Part shown: positions 1 to 8,073 of the stretch, in pieces
How positions within the stretch are numbered: the stretch's first letter is position 1
Layout of the letters: each line of letters opens with the position of its first letter
From: Bryobacter sp.
GTDB taxonomy: Bacteria > Acidobacteriota > Terriglobia > Bryobacterales > Bryobacteraceae
NCBI GenBank assembly: GCA_022843625.1
Contig: JALHNH010000028.1
Coordinates: 28,776 to 92,775, forward strand
Reading direction: 5' to 3'
Length of the DNA stretch: 64,000 nucleotides
The notes under the pieces: generated by a model
What the model was told of the DNA's origin: nothing
Databases searched by the model: none
Seen by the model: only the letters and a program-made list of their open reading frames with translations
Translations under genes and position numbers: made by a program

Positions 1-996
1 GATCGAGGAATGGATCCACTCCCGGAATCCATAGGTGCCTTTTTCGCCAAGAAACTTGCGGCTCGACTGCAGCAGGTCACCCCACTTCACCGTCCACTGA
101 TCGGCAAAGGCGGGGCTGGCAATCAGCTTGTCGATCTTGCGGCTGCGCTTGAGACGCTGCGGCGCAGGGTCTGCAAGAAAGGCTCGCACCTCATCCGGCG
201 TAGGCAAGGCGCCAGTCAGATCGAGAGTGACACGGCGCAGGAACGAGGCGTCATCTGTGGCCGGCGAAGGCTGCAACTTCAGCTTCTGCAACTTGGCATC
301 AATGTGTTGATCAATGTAACTATGCTGGGGAAGCGGCTTCCAAACGAAGCCCGCCTTGGGATTGAGGATAGTAACTGGAATCGTCGAGAACTTGCCCTGA
401 TAGCGCACCAGCAAAGTAGCTTCGCCAATGCGTAAGCCGTCCACCTTCGCGGTCGCGTCTACCTTGGCCAGATCCGGGACATTGGATTCAATCGTGGCTT
501 CTTTAGTGACATCACGAGTCTGGCCATCGGCAAAGCGAGCCATCACCTTCACCTGCGCAGACTCGCCCGGCTTGGGCATGGCCACTTCTTTCGGTTCCAC
601 TTCAATCGCGGCCACGGCATCCTTAGCCGGGTCGCCATAAGGCACGCCCTGAGCAATCCAGCGTTCGATCGTCTTGTAATAAGCAGAGGTCTGTTCAAAG
701 CGCAGGCCGCCACCATGAGCCACCTGCATCACCGGCTTGGCCAGCATCAGGCTACGCTTTGGCTCACTGCGGTTAAAGCGCCGGCCACTCAAGTCGTAAA
801 GCAATGCCTGATAGTCAAACTGCGGATCGTAGCCACGCAAAGACAGTTTGAAGCCATTCTTGCCCTTGGCCGCACCATGACAGGGACCGGAAGTGCAGCC
901 CGCTTTGTTCAGAATCGGAGCGACATCCCTTAAGAAGGTAACGTTCTGGGCGCTGGCAACAACTGCAAGGCTAGCGAGGATTAGTAGTGGACGCAT
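1..996 (-). CDS. DUF1549-type secreted cytochrome c protein, C-terminus outside window
   Basis: An open frame of 332 codons runs from an ATG at 996 off the left edge without a stop. The first 17 residues form a signal peptide (MRPLLILASLAVVASAQ). A heme-binding motif of the CX4CH type follows (Cys34, Cys39, His40, in CTSGPCHGAAKGKNGFKLS), as is usual for planctomycete-type cytochromes. Residues about 130-215 look like a bacterial Ig-like domain. From about 225 the DUF1549 domain begins (FLRRVTLDLTGALPTP). The usual partner domain DUF1553 would lie beyond the window edge. Its start overlaps the 3' end of the PPC-domain gene by 26 bases, so the two are probably co-transcribed. It is expected to be a periplasmic or envelope redox-linked protein of unknown substrate. 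Confidence 0.85.
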   Translation of the reverse strand, partial: MRPLLILASLAVVASAQNVTFLRDVAPILNKAGCTSGPCHGAAKGKNGFKLSLRGYDPQFDYQALLYDLSGRRFNRSEPKRSLMLAKPVMQVAHGGGLRFEQTSAYYKTIERWIAQGVPYGDPAKDAVAAIEVEPKEVAMPKPGESAQVKVMARFADGQTRDVTKEATIESNVPDLAKVDATAKVDGLRIGEATLLVRYQGKFSTIPVTILNPKAGFVWKPLPQHSYIDQHIDAKLQKLKLQPSPATDDASFLRRVTLDLTGALPTPDEVRAFLADPAPQRLKRSRKIDKLIASPAFADQWTVKWGDLLQSSRKFLGEKGTYGFREWIHSSI

Positions 997-3019
997 TGGT
1001 CTTGGTCTCTTCTGTTTGGAGTTCTGGTAGATCGAGGCGAAGCAGCGGCGAGAAGACATCAATCGCACCCATCAGCCGCCCTGAGATCCCGATATTGTAA
1101 GGGCCAGGAATCGAGTTCTTTGAAGTCGTAACAAGAAAGGTGCCCGTCCGTTTGTCCGTCTTGTCCTGTTCGATTTCAATAATCCGCGTGCCCTGCAGAT
1201 TGGGAAGATCAACGTTCACCGTATCAGGCACGACCTGCATGGAGTTAGTGGTCAGCCAACGCCACCGGAATCTATACTCGAAACCCGATTCTTTCTGCTC
1301 GGTCTTGAGCAGAGTCAGTTCGAGGTTGGCTGGCGTCGCAGCCATCGTAGCTGCAGGCAACAAATAGCCAAGAGGCTTACCGTTAAGTGGACGCTGCCGA
1401 TCCACAACACCCTGAGTATTGGCCCCGTTCACCGCGATCAGGTAAGCGAAGCCTGTGGCCTCCCGCTCTATCCCTTCGCCTTTCACCAGGAATCCGAGGT
1501 CGGTGAGCGGGAGACTCAGGTCTTTGTCGGCAGTAAAAGAAAGCGTTGCGCGGCGGTTCATCGTACGCACCAACGGGTCAGGAATCTCTGCCGCAAGATC
1601 GCCTCCAGACACCTGAATGCCCTTCGGCAAATGAAGCGGCGTCACCTTTAAGGCACCCATAAAGCCGCGTCGCTCCACATCCACCGCAGCTATGGCGGTG
1701 CCGCCTGCAGGGATATTCACAAACGGGGTAATGATGGTTGCTCGAATATCATGAACCGCCTTACGAATCGTCAGTCGATAGGCATAATTGGGCCCACCAC
1801 GTTGTGCCAGGTCTTCTACTGTAACCTTCAACTTGCTTACCCCTTGAGGGGCCTGAAACATCAGGAAAGGGTCACCCAGAGTCCGGCTCGACACTTGAAC
1901 CGCAGCCACATCCACTGGTAAGGGCCCATCTCCAGCAGAAGCCAGACGCTTGCCCGATTCATCGTAAACCGTGATCAGCCCCGTAAGCTTTGAGGTACCA
2001 AGCTCGCGAGCTTGCAATTCAAAGAAGAAATCTTCCCCGCCCTTCACAGCGATCTCGAAGCTATCCACCTCAGCGGGCTTGTCCAGCCGGCCGTTGATCG
2101 TGAGCGGGAGTTGAATCGGCGCAGAAAGGGGCTCCCGAAGTTCTGGATAGTCTCCCACGGCGAAGGGCAAGGGTAAAGCGGGAGAGTCTGGAAGATTGAC
2201 ACTCACCTGACCCAGTTTGGTCTTCAAATCTACCTTCACGATCGATTTGTTGATCGAAACATCAACTGCTTCTCCACGGCGGCCACCGAGCGGGAAAATC
2301 TCGCTTGCGTAGGCATAGCTGCCAGTCTTGAAGCGATAGTAATCCTGCATCTGATTTGAAAAACGGGCGTCAAAAATCTCCACGTAAACAAAACTCTCTT
2401 TGGCAAAGCTGAGTTCCAGACGAGGATCGAGGCTCAAACTGGGATCATCTTCGGATCGCCCGATCCGCTTGCCTGAGGCATCATAGACCTGAATCACAGG
2501 GTCAACCGCAGACCCCACACGGCGCGCCTCAACTTCAAACACACGGCGCTCGCCGGCCTTCACTGGGACACGGTACACATCCCGCTCCGGTCCCTTCAAC
2601 TTTCCATTTACGGTAATCGCAGTCGCAGGTAGCGTCTGTGCCTTTTCGATGGAATCATTCTGATGCGGCAACGATCCCGCCCTCGACTCTTCTTCTATAA
2701 CCTCAGGGAAGGCACCAATCGAAAGCAGCAGAATATTCGAGAGTCCATTGGCAGCCTTTACTCGAACGGTGTAAGTACCCACAGGCCAGTCGCCCGTTGG
2801 CTCAACCAGATAGTTGATATACCCTGCTCTATCCGAACCTAGCGGCGTAAAAGTCGCAGGCAAATTGGAGATCACCGCCGGCCCTTCACTGAGGTCCTTA
2901 CCAATCAGCGTCAACTCAAACGGACGCCCCTTCTGCGCCCCTCTGGGGTGCAACTCGGTGATGGTAGGAGCGGCAGCACTGAGCGTTAACGCGGCAGCCA
3001 GAACAAATAAGATTCTCAT
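971..3019 (-). CDS. Secreted protein with PPC (pre-peptidase C-terminal) beta-sandwich domains
   Basis: 682 residues with an N-terminal signal peptide (MRILFVLAAALTLSAAA). Residues about 18-105 resemble an IPT/TIG-like beta domain (ITELHPRGAQKGRPFELTLIG). Two regions, about 120-240 and 290-420, have the PPC pattern (a line such as GPERDVYRVPVKAGERRVFE followed by DPVIQVYDASGKRIGRSEDD). No catalytic motif is visible, so it is more likely a binding or scaffold protein than an enzyme. The ATG overlaps the stop of the upstream WD40-cytochrome gene by four bases and its own 3' end overlaps the DUF1549 gene, which indicates translational coupling in one operon. PPC proteins of this kind regularly accompany DUF1549 proteins in Planctomycetes and Acidobacteria (family knowledge). 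The function is unknown. Confidence 0.8.
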   Translation of the reverse strand: MRILFVLAAALTLSAAAPTITELHPRGAQKGRPFELTLIGKDLSEGPAVISNLPATFTPLGSDRAGYINYLVEPTGDWPVGTYTVRVKAANGLSNILLLSIGAFPEVIEEESRAGSLPHQNDSIEKAQTLPATAITVNGKLKGPERDVYRVPVKAGERRVFEVEARRVGSAVDPVIQVYDASGKRIGRSEDDPSLSLDPRLELSFAKESFVYVEIFDARFSNQMQDYYRFKTGSYAYASEIFPLGGRRGEAVDVSINKSIVKVDLKTKLGQVSVNLPDSPALPLPFAVGDYPELREPLSAPIQLPLTINGRLDKPAEVDSFEIAVKGGEDFFFELQARELGTSKLTGLITVYDESGKRLASAGDGPLPVDVAAVQVSSRTLGDPFLMFQAPQGVSKLKVTVEDLAQRGGPNYAYRLTIRKAVHDIRATIITPFVNIPAGGTAIAAVDVERRGFMGALKVTPLHLPKGIQVSGGDLAAEIPDPLVRTMNRRATLSFTADKDLSLPLTDLGFLVKGEGIEREATGFAYLIAVNGANTQGVVDRQRPLNGKPLGYLLPAATMAATPANLELTLLKTEQKESGFEYRFRWRWLTTNSMQVVPDTVNVDLPNLQGTRIIEIEQDKTDKRTGTFLVTTSKNSIPGPYNIGISGRLMGAIDVFSPLLRLDLPELQTEETKTNASTTNPR

Positions 3020-4326
3020 TGGGCACCAGCCGAAGGCGAGAGTGGCACAGGGATGAATTCGCGAATCAGACTTCCATCCCTGGTGGAGTAAAGCCTGACC
3101 TTGCCATCAAAACCACCCGTAGCAAGAGTCTTGCTGTCGGGCGAAAAAGCAACGGTATAGATACCAGCGCTATGGCCGGTACAACGAGCGGCAAGTTTGC
3201 CGGTTTCTGCATCATAAAGCGTAACGGTGGGCGATCCGCCACCGATGGCAATCAGCCTCGCATCGGCAGACCAATCGAGAGCGGTAATCGGCCCGTCCTG
3301 ACGTTCGATGCGACGGACAAGCGTCGAGTCATCGGCGATCTTCATGCTGCGCGCCCGGTCCAGCAAATACACATAGGGGTAGCGGTCTTCGCCGCCAATC
3401 ACGATGATGTCTTTGCCCGGATGCCGTGCCACTGCATAAAGTTCCGTCTTCAGTTGATTGGCATTCTCAAGAAAAGCACCCGATGCCGCATCGTTGATCT
3501 TGGCCGCACGATCACGAGAAATAGAAATGAAACGCTTCGAATCCACTCCGAAGATAGTCGAGAGCACCCAGTCTTCATGGTTGCCAATCTTGTAGAGTTC
3601 CTTGCCGCTCGAGGTCTCAAAAACGTGAACGGTATTGTCGGCCGCACCCACTGCAATCCGCGAAGAATCAGGCGCAAGTGAAGCACCAAAAACGGTATCG
3701 GAAGTCAGCGTCGCATTGCGCAGCATCTTGCCAGCGATTGGGTCCCAAACCTGCACTTCGCCGAAGCGCGCCGGAGTTCCTCCACCGGCAATCAGCAGCT
3801 TGCCGTCCTTCGAATAGGCCAGTGAAAGAATCCGCTCAGCCTTCCCCTGCAAGCGCATCGGCGTGGTCTTCTCATTGAGGTTATGAATCAGGATCTCGCG
3901 ATTCCCGGAGACAGCCAAATGCTGCCCATCCGGCGAAAATCGCAAGCTGTTGATTACGGGTGGCTGCAAATAGACAGTAGGATTACTCGACTCTGTCACC
4001 GCAACACTGTCATCGAGCGCCCCGGCCCGAATCCATTCACGAAAGGTATTAATTTCTAACTCAGAAAGCGCAGGCCGCGCAAGTGGCATCCGTGGCTGCT
4101 TGGCAGCAACCAGATATTGAACTAGAATGCTGTCCTCAGGTTGCCCGGCAACCCACGCCGATCCCAACCTGCCTCCCTTGATGGCATCCACATGAGTAGT
4201 AAGGTCAAGCCCGGCAGCTTTCGAGGCTGGCTGGTGACATCCAGTGCAGTGCTTCTGCAACAAAGGCTGGATGTCGCTTTTGTACGATGGCGCCGCTGCG
4301 AGAAAAAGTAGACTAGCGAAAAACAT
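3016..4326 (-). CDS. Secreted cytochrome c domain plus WD40 beta-propeller protein
   Basis: 436 residues. A short signal peptide (about 1-13) is followed by a small cytochrome c domain whose heme site is Cys27-Thr-Gly-Cys30-His31. The distal methionine probably comes from the RMPLARPALSE segment. Residues about 120-430 make a series of WD40-like blades (for example SLRFSPDGQHLAVSGNREI, IAVGAADNTVHVFETSSGKE and TVAFSPDSKTLATGGFDGKV). The heme-plus-propeller architecture is common in Planctomycetes and Acidobacteria. It could bind a partner or polysaccharide while carrying electrons; the substrate is unknown. It starts 30 bases after the beta-lactamase-fold gene ends and overlaps the PPC gene by an ATGA junction. 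Confidence 0.85.
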   Translation of the reverse strand: MFFASLLFLAAAPSYKSDIQPLLQKHCTGCHQPASKAAGLDLTTHVDAIKGGRLGSAWVAGQPEDSILVQYLVAAKQPRMPLARPALSELEINTFREWIRAGALDDSVAVTESSNPTVYLQPPVINSLRFSPDGQHLAVSGNREILIHNLNEKTTPMRLQGKAERILSLAYSKDGKLLIAGGGTPARFGEVQVWDPIAGKMLRNATLTSDTVFGASLAPDSSRIAVGAADNTVHVFETSSGKELYKIGNHEDWVLSTIFGVDSKRFISISRDRAAKINDAASGAFLENANQLKTELYAVARHPGKDIIVIGGEDRYPYVYLLDRARSMKIADDSTLVRRIERQDGPITALDWSADARLIAIGGGSPTVTLYDAETGKLAARCTGHSAGIYTVAFSPDSKTLATGGFDGKVRLYSTRDGSLIREFIPVPLSPSAGAQ

Positions 4327-4355
4327 GAAAGATGTCGAGATTATTTCATGTTTGG

Positions 4356-5606
4356 CTACTCAACGATAGCCTGCATGACTGCACTCTCAAAATCACGGTC
4401 CAGTTGGCGGTTGGAATTGGCGGTCTGAATCATCATGATCCCTACAATTTTCTCCTTGGGATCAATCCAGAAATGCGTCCCGAAGGCACCATCCCAACCG
4501 TAGCTTCCTGTCGATACCCGCTGCCCGGCTGCGATTGGGTTGCTGATCACCTGTACACTCAAACCGAAGCCTCGCCCGGGAGCACGGCCCGGCAAAGTAT
4601 CGGGAACAAACACACTCGACATCAGTTCCACAGTCCGGGGGCTTAGCAGCCGCTTGCCATTCCACTGCCCACCATCGAGCAACATCTGCGCAAACACTGC
4701 ATAGTCCTGAATCGTGGAGTAAAGCCCACCCCCGCCAGAAAAATACTCCCGACCATAGAGATTCAACATCGGGTGTTTTGCTTCCAGCCGCGTCATCCGG
4801 TCGCTTGCACGCTGATAGCTGGTGACTATCCGGGATTGCATTTCAGCCGTAGGCTGAAACGAGGTCTCGTTCATCCCTAGAGGAACAAATAGTCTCTCCT
4901 TCAGAAACCGATCGAAACTCATACCAGACGCTACTTCCACTACGCGGCCAAGAGTATCGAAGGCGGCCAGTGCGCTGTAGCCCCAGCGAGAACCCGGCTG
5001 AAAATCAAGCGTTGTCGATCCCATCAGTGGCACAACTTCGGGCAACGTATCGGTGGTCTTCTTCGCGAGCTTTGTCATCTCCGCACCACTCACAGGCCCG
5101 CTTCCCAATCCGGAAACATGCGTCAGCAGATCTTGTATGGTGATCGCGCGCATTGCAGGAACGGTGTAGTAAGGCGCAGGAGAATTAGCTGGCGCGCCAG
5201 CAGCCCGCTCCTGCATCACCGCAACCTTCATCGATTGAAACTCCGGTATGAATCTCGATACCGGATCATTCAGCCGTACCTTGCCGTCTTCCATCAGCAT
5301 CAGGATTGCCACTCCAGCCACAGGCTTGGTCATCGACCAGATGCGGAAGATGGCGTTCTTTTCCATCGCACGCTTGCCCTCAATATCCATAGCCCCATGC
5401 GCCTCAAGATGCACAAGACGCCCCTTGCGAGCCACCAGAGTCACAGCCCCGGCGATATCGTGAGCATCCATGTGCTGCTGCATCGTCTCGCGAATTCGCC
5501 CCAGCCGCTCGGTGGAAACTCCAACAGCTTCCGGCTTTGCCACGGGAATAGTCGCCCCAAAAACTTGCAGGGCTATCAGGAAAACGATCAATAAGTGTTT
5601 GGTCAT
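4356..5606 (-). CDS. Secreted serine hydrolase of the class C beta-lactamase fold
   Basis: 416 residues with an N-terminal signal peptide (about 1-18). The catalytic SxxK motif is Ser91-Met-Thr-Lys94 (RIWSMTKPVAG) and the second motif is Tyr210-Ser-Ala (WGYSALAAFDTLG), as in the EstB/AmpC-like family (PF00144). The C-terminal SYGWDGAFGTHFWIDP segment corresponds to the third active-site strand. Members act as esterases, D-aminopeptidases or transacylases more often than as true beta-lactamases, so no antibiotic role should be assumed. The gene overlaps the upstream sulfatase by an ATGA junction, so it may remove acyl or peptide groups from the same exported substrate; this is an inference. 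Confidence 0.88.
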   Translation of the reverse strand: MTKHLLIVFLIALQVFGATIPVAKPEAVGVSTERLGRIRETMQQHMDAHDIAGAVTLVARKGRLVHLEAHGAMDIEGKRAMEKNAIFRIWSMTKPVAGVAILMLMEDGKVRLNDPVSRFIPEFQSMKVAVMQERAAGAPANSPAPYYTVPAMRAITIQDLLTHVSGLGSGPVSGAEMTKLAKKTTDTLPEVVPLMGSTTLDFQPGSRWGYSALAAFDTLGRVVEVASGMSFDRFLKERLFVPLGMNETSFQPTAEMQSRIVTSYQRASDRMTRLEAKHPMLNLYGREYFSGGGGLYSTIQDYAVFAQMLLDGGQWNGKRLLSPRTVELMSSVFVPDTLPGRAPGRGFGLSVQVISNPIAAGQRVSTGSYGWDGAFGTHFWIDPKEKIVGIMMIQTANSNRQLDRDFESAVMQAIVE

Positions 5607-6985
5607 ACCTTTAGAATTCTACCTGCCAGCTTCTCAAGTCGCGCACAGACTTCGGGTTCCCGTGCGGCAATGTTCTCGTTCTCGAGAGGGTCAGCTTGCA
5701 TGTCGAACAAGATCGGCCCTGCATCTCTAAATCCACGCACGTACTTGTAGCGTCCCTCCATCACCAACCGCCACCTGTCCATGCCAGAAAGCACATGGTC
5801 GCGAGTCTTATCGGTCTTGCCAGCGAGAACCGGGCGTAAGGACCGGCTCTGCATCGACTCTGGCCTGGCAATGCCTGCGTAGTCCAGGAAAGTCGCCACC
5901 AGATCGAGAGTTGTAGTAGGACTTTCAATCTTCAACCCAGCCTTCACGTCCTTACCGCAAACGACGAGAGGCACACCCACCGACCCCTGATACGGATGTC
6001 GCTTCGCCCACAAATTGTGATCGCCCAGCATCTCCCCGTGATCGCTAGAAAACACAATCAGGGTGTTGTCCAGCTCACCGCGCTGCCGCACAGCAGCAAT
6101 CAGTTCGCCAACTCGACGGTCGATGTTTTCGATCATCGCCGCATAGTTCTGCCTCACTAGCTCATGCACGGCCGGAGTCAATTCAGTCGACCGGTTGGGC
6201 TGTGGAAACTTCACACCCCGCCATCGCTTCTCCATGGATGCAGTGATGTCCCAGGGATCATGAGGCCCGTTGAAGTTTACCTGCAGAAACCAGGGTTTGT
6301 CTTTCGGAGCAGCCTTGAGCAACTCAAGCCCATTGCGCGCAATCCAGTTGTCGCCATAGGCTTCATCGCTAAGCGGAGTAGTAAACGTATCCCCATGCCC
6401 CTTCCGCTTCTCGTAATCCTCAATATGCAAATCGGCGACACCAAGCTTTTTCAGGTAAGCCAGAAAGGGCCCCTTGGGCTGATTCCCTGCCCTTGTATAG
6501 GCACGAGTCCCATCATGCTTGCCTTCGTTATCGATTCCGTCCGAAAAGCCCCAATCCCGGATCTTGCGCTTCCCGTCGAGCCCCCAATCCAGTTCCGGCT
6601 TGTGCAAATCAAACTTGCCACAGCCCATCACATGAAAGCCTGCATTGCGCAGCAACTGATAAACCGTAGTCTGATCGTCGGGAAAATTTTGGGCATTCGT
6701 AAGAACCCGGCAATTGTCGTACTCCATACCGGAAGCAAGACAGGCACGGGCAGGTGCGCAAAGCGGCGCGGGCGTCAATGCGCGGCGAAACCAGGCACCC
6801 TTCTCCATCAGCTTCTTCAGGTTGGGCGTCTTCACCGGCACTCCGGCCATCCCGGGCATTTCCACAAAATCATGCCGCAACTGATCCGGAAACAGGAACA
6901 GGATATTGGGCGGCCGCTGCGCTGCAGCACCGAGCGATCCCGCCATCGCCGCTGTCGTCAACAAATCCCTGCGCCTGAATTTCAT
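5603..6985 (-). CDS. Tat-exported sulfatase
   Basis: 460 residues from the ATG at 6985; an upstream TTG at 6991 is possible but less likely. The N-terminus carries a twin-arginine signal (RRRDLLTTAAMAG). The metal-binding Asp is in LFLFPDQLRHD, and the formylglycine site is Cys76-Ala-Pro-Ala-Arg80 (LCAPARACLASG), the CxPxR pattern of type I sulfatases. FSSDHGEMLGDHNLWAK carries further active-site residues. The cysteine would need oxidation by an FGE-type enzyme not seen in this window. The context with a beta-lactamase-fold hydrolase and cytochrome proteins suggests breakdown of sulfated polymers or glycosides in the periplasm. The substrate cannot be read from sequence. Confidence 0.92.
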   Translation of the reverse strand: MKFRRRDLLTTAAMAGSLGAAAQRPPNILFLFPDQLRHDFVEMPGMAGVPVKTPNLKKLMEKGAWFRRALTPAPLCAPARACLASGMEYDNCRVLTNAQNFPDDQTTVYQLLRNAGFHVMGCGKFDLHKPELDWGLDGKRKIRDWGFSDGIDNEGKHDGTRAYTRAGNQPKGPFLAYLKKLGVADLHIEDYEKRKGHGDTFTTPLSDEAYGDNWIARNGLELLKAAPKDKPWFLQVNFNGPHDPWDITASMEKRWRGVKFPQPNRSTELTPAVHELVRQNYAAMIENIDRRVGELIAAVRQRGELDNTLIVFSSDHGEMLGDHNLWAKRHPYQGSVGVPLVVCGKDVKAGLKIESPTTTLDLVATFLDYAGIARPESMQSRSLRPVLAGKTDKTRDHVLSGMDRWRLVMEGRYKYVRGFRDAGPILFDMQADPLENENIAAREPEVCARLEKLAGRILKV

Positions 6986-7010
6986 ACCCAACTCTTATAT
7001 CAGTACCCGG

Positions 7011-7044
7011 AAAAAGAAAAAGGGCGGCCCCTAAGGACCGCCCT
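7011..7044 (-). terminator. Rho-independent terminator after the LacD-type aldolase gene
   Basis: Read on the minus strand, AGGGCGGTCC and GGGCCGCCCT form a ten-pair stem with one G-U pair and a TTAG loop, followed directly by TTTTTCTTTTT. It lies 14 bases beyond the aldolase stop codon and ends the DUF1844/fusion/aldolase unit before the sulfatase operon starts. Confidence 0.9.
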
Positions 7045-7058
7045 CCCGCTAAAAGAAA

Positions 7059-8054
7059 CTAGCTCAAACGGCTGTGCCAAGGCTTGGCAGCACCCAGCGC
7101 GTTGTTTACAGCGTTGATGTTCTTGATACCTTCAGTATCCAGCCACTGCTGCAATGCAGCAACGCCCTGCTTGGCGTACACAGGAATGCCTTCCTTCCAG
7201 GTCGCACGGCCGCAAAGCACACCGCTAAAGGGAGTACCAGCTTCTGACGCCATCGCCAGGCTCTCGGTGAACTGGTCGTTGCTTACGCCAGCGCTCAGGT
7301 AGATGAAGGGCAGATCGGTAACGTCGGCGGCAGCGCGGTAATGCTCCAGCGCTTCAGCGCGGGTATAAGCGGTAGCGCCCTTATAAACGCTCGAACCTTC
7401 CACATACTCTGCATTGACGGGGACTTCCACCTTCAACACATCCACCTTGTAGCGGGGCTTGGTAAATTCAGCCATGCTCTTCAGCACAACCTGTGGCTTC
7501 AGCTTGGCGAACTCAACACCCTTTTCGTCCTTGCCATCGACGTCATAGCCGATGAACTCCAGGAAGAAAGGAATTTCCTGATCGGCGCATTCGCTGCCAA
7601 TCCGTTCAATGAACGCATGCTTGATTGTGTTCACTTCTGCGCTATCAAAGGGGGTGTAGTAAATCAGGATCTTCACTGCATCCGCGCCCAGTTCCTTGAT
7701 GCGGCGAACGCTCAGGTCAGGAAGCAAATCAGGCAGACGGCCGGGCTGTGTGTTGTCATATCCAGACTTCTCATACGCCAGCAACAGGCCAGCATTGGAG
7801 GCGCGTGCGTTTGCTGCGGGCAGGCCGAATTCTGTGTCCAGCAGGATCGCGCTTGCGTGCGGCGTCAGTGTGCGCACAACAGTCGTCTTGAATTCTTCCA
7901 TCGTTGCCTGCGAAATCTCGCTCTGGGCAACTCCCTTGGCTGCGGCAAGGCTCTTGGCCAAACTGCCGCGCTGGTCCATTGCGGCTGCTGCGATGATGCC
8001 AGCAGCGTTCGACAATTTGTCCAGATGTGCTCTTTTTCCTGCGCTCAAACTCAT
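7059..8054 (-). CDS. lacD: LacD-family class I aldolase (tagatose/fructose bisphosphate type)
   Basis: 331 residues, about the usual length for the family. The Schiff-base lysine is Lys208 in the conserved DVLKVEVPVN motif. AAMDQRGSL near residue 25, ILLDTEFGLPA near 70 and ADAVKILIYYTPFD near 125 are typical of LacD and related (beta/alpha)8 aldolases. The expected reaction is reversible cleavage of a ketose 1,6-bisphosphate to dihydroxyacetone phosphate and glyceraldehyde 3-phosphate. No tagatose pathway genes are near, so it may serve as a fructose-bisphosphate or sulfo-sugar aldolase. The ATG at 8054 has a purine-rich leader (AGAAAGAAG) and lies 19 bases after the MBL-RibF fusion, probably in the same transcript. 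Confidence 0.82.
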   Translation of the reverse strand: MSLSAGKRAHLDKLSNAAGIIAAAAMDQRGSLAKSLAAAKGVAQSEISQATMEEFKTTVVRTLTPHASAILLDTEFGLPAANARASNAGLLLAYEKSGYDNTQPGRLPDLLPDLSVRRIKELGADAVKILIYYTPFDSAEVNTIKHAFIERIGSECADQEIPFFLEFIGYDVDGKDEKGVEFAKLKPQVVLKSMAEFTKPRYKVDVLKVEVPVNAEYVEGSSVYKGATAYTRAEALEHYRAAADVTDLPFIYLSAGVSNDQFTESLAMASEAGTPFSGVLCGRATWKEGIPVYAKQGVAALQQWLDTEGIKNINAVNNALGAAKPWHSRLS

Positions 8055-8073
8055 GTGTTTCTTCTTTCTCTCT

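Noticed and set aside
4356..5606. Antibiotic-resistance beta-lactamase
   Set aside because: The YSA motif and context fit the broad EstB-like hydrolase family; a resistance role is not supported.
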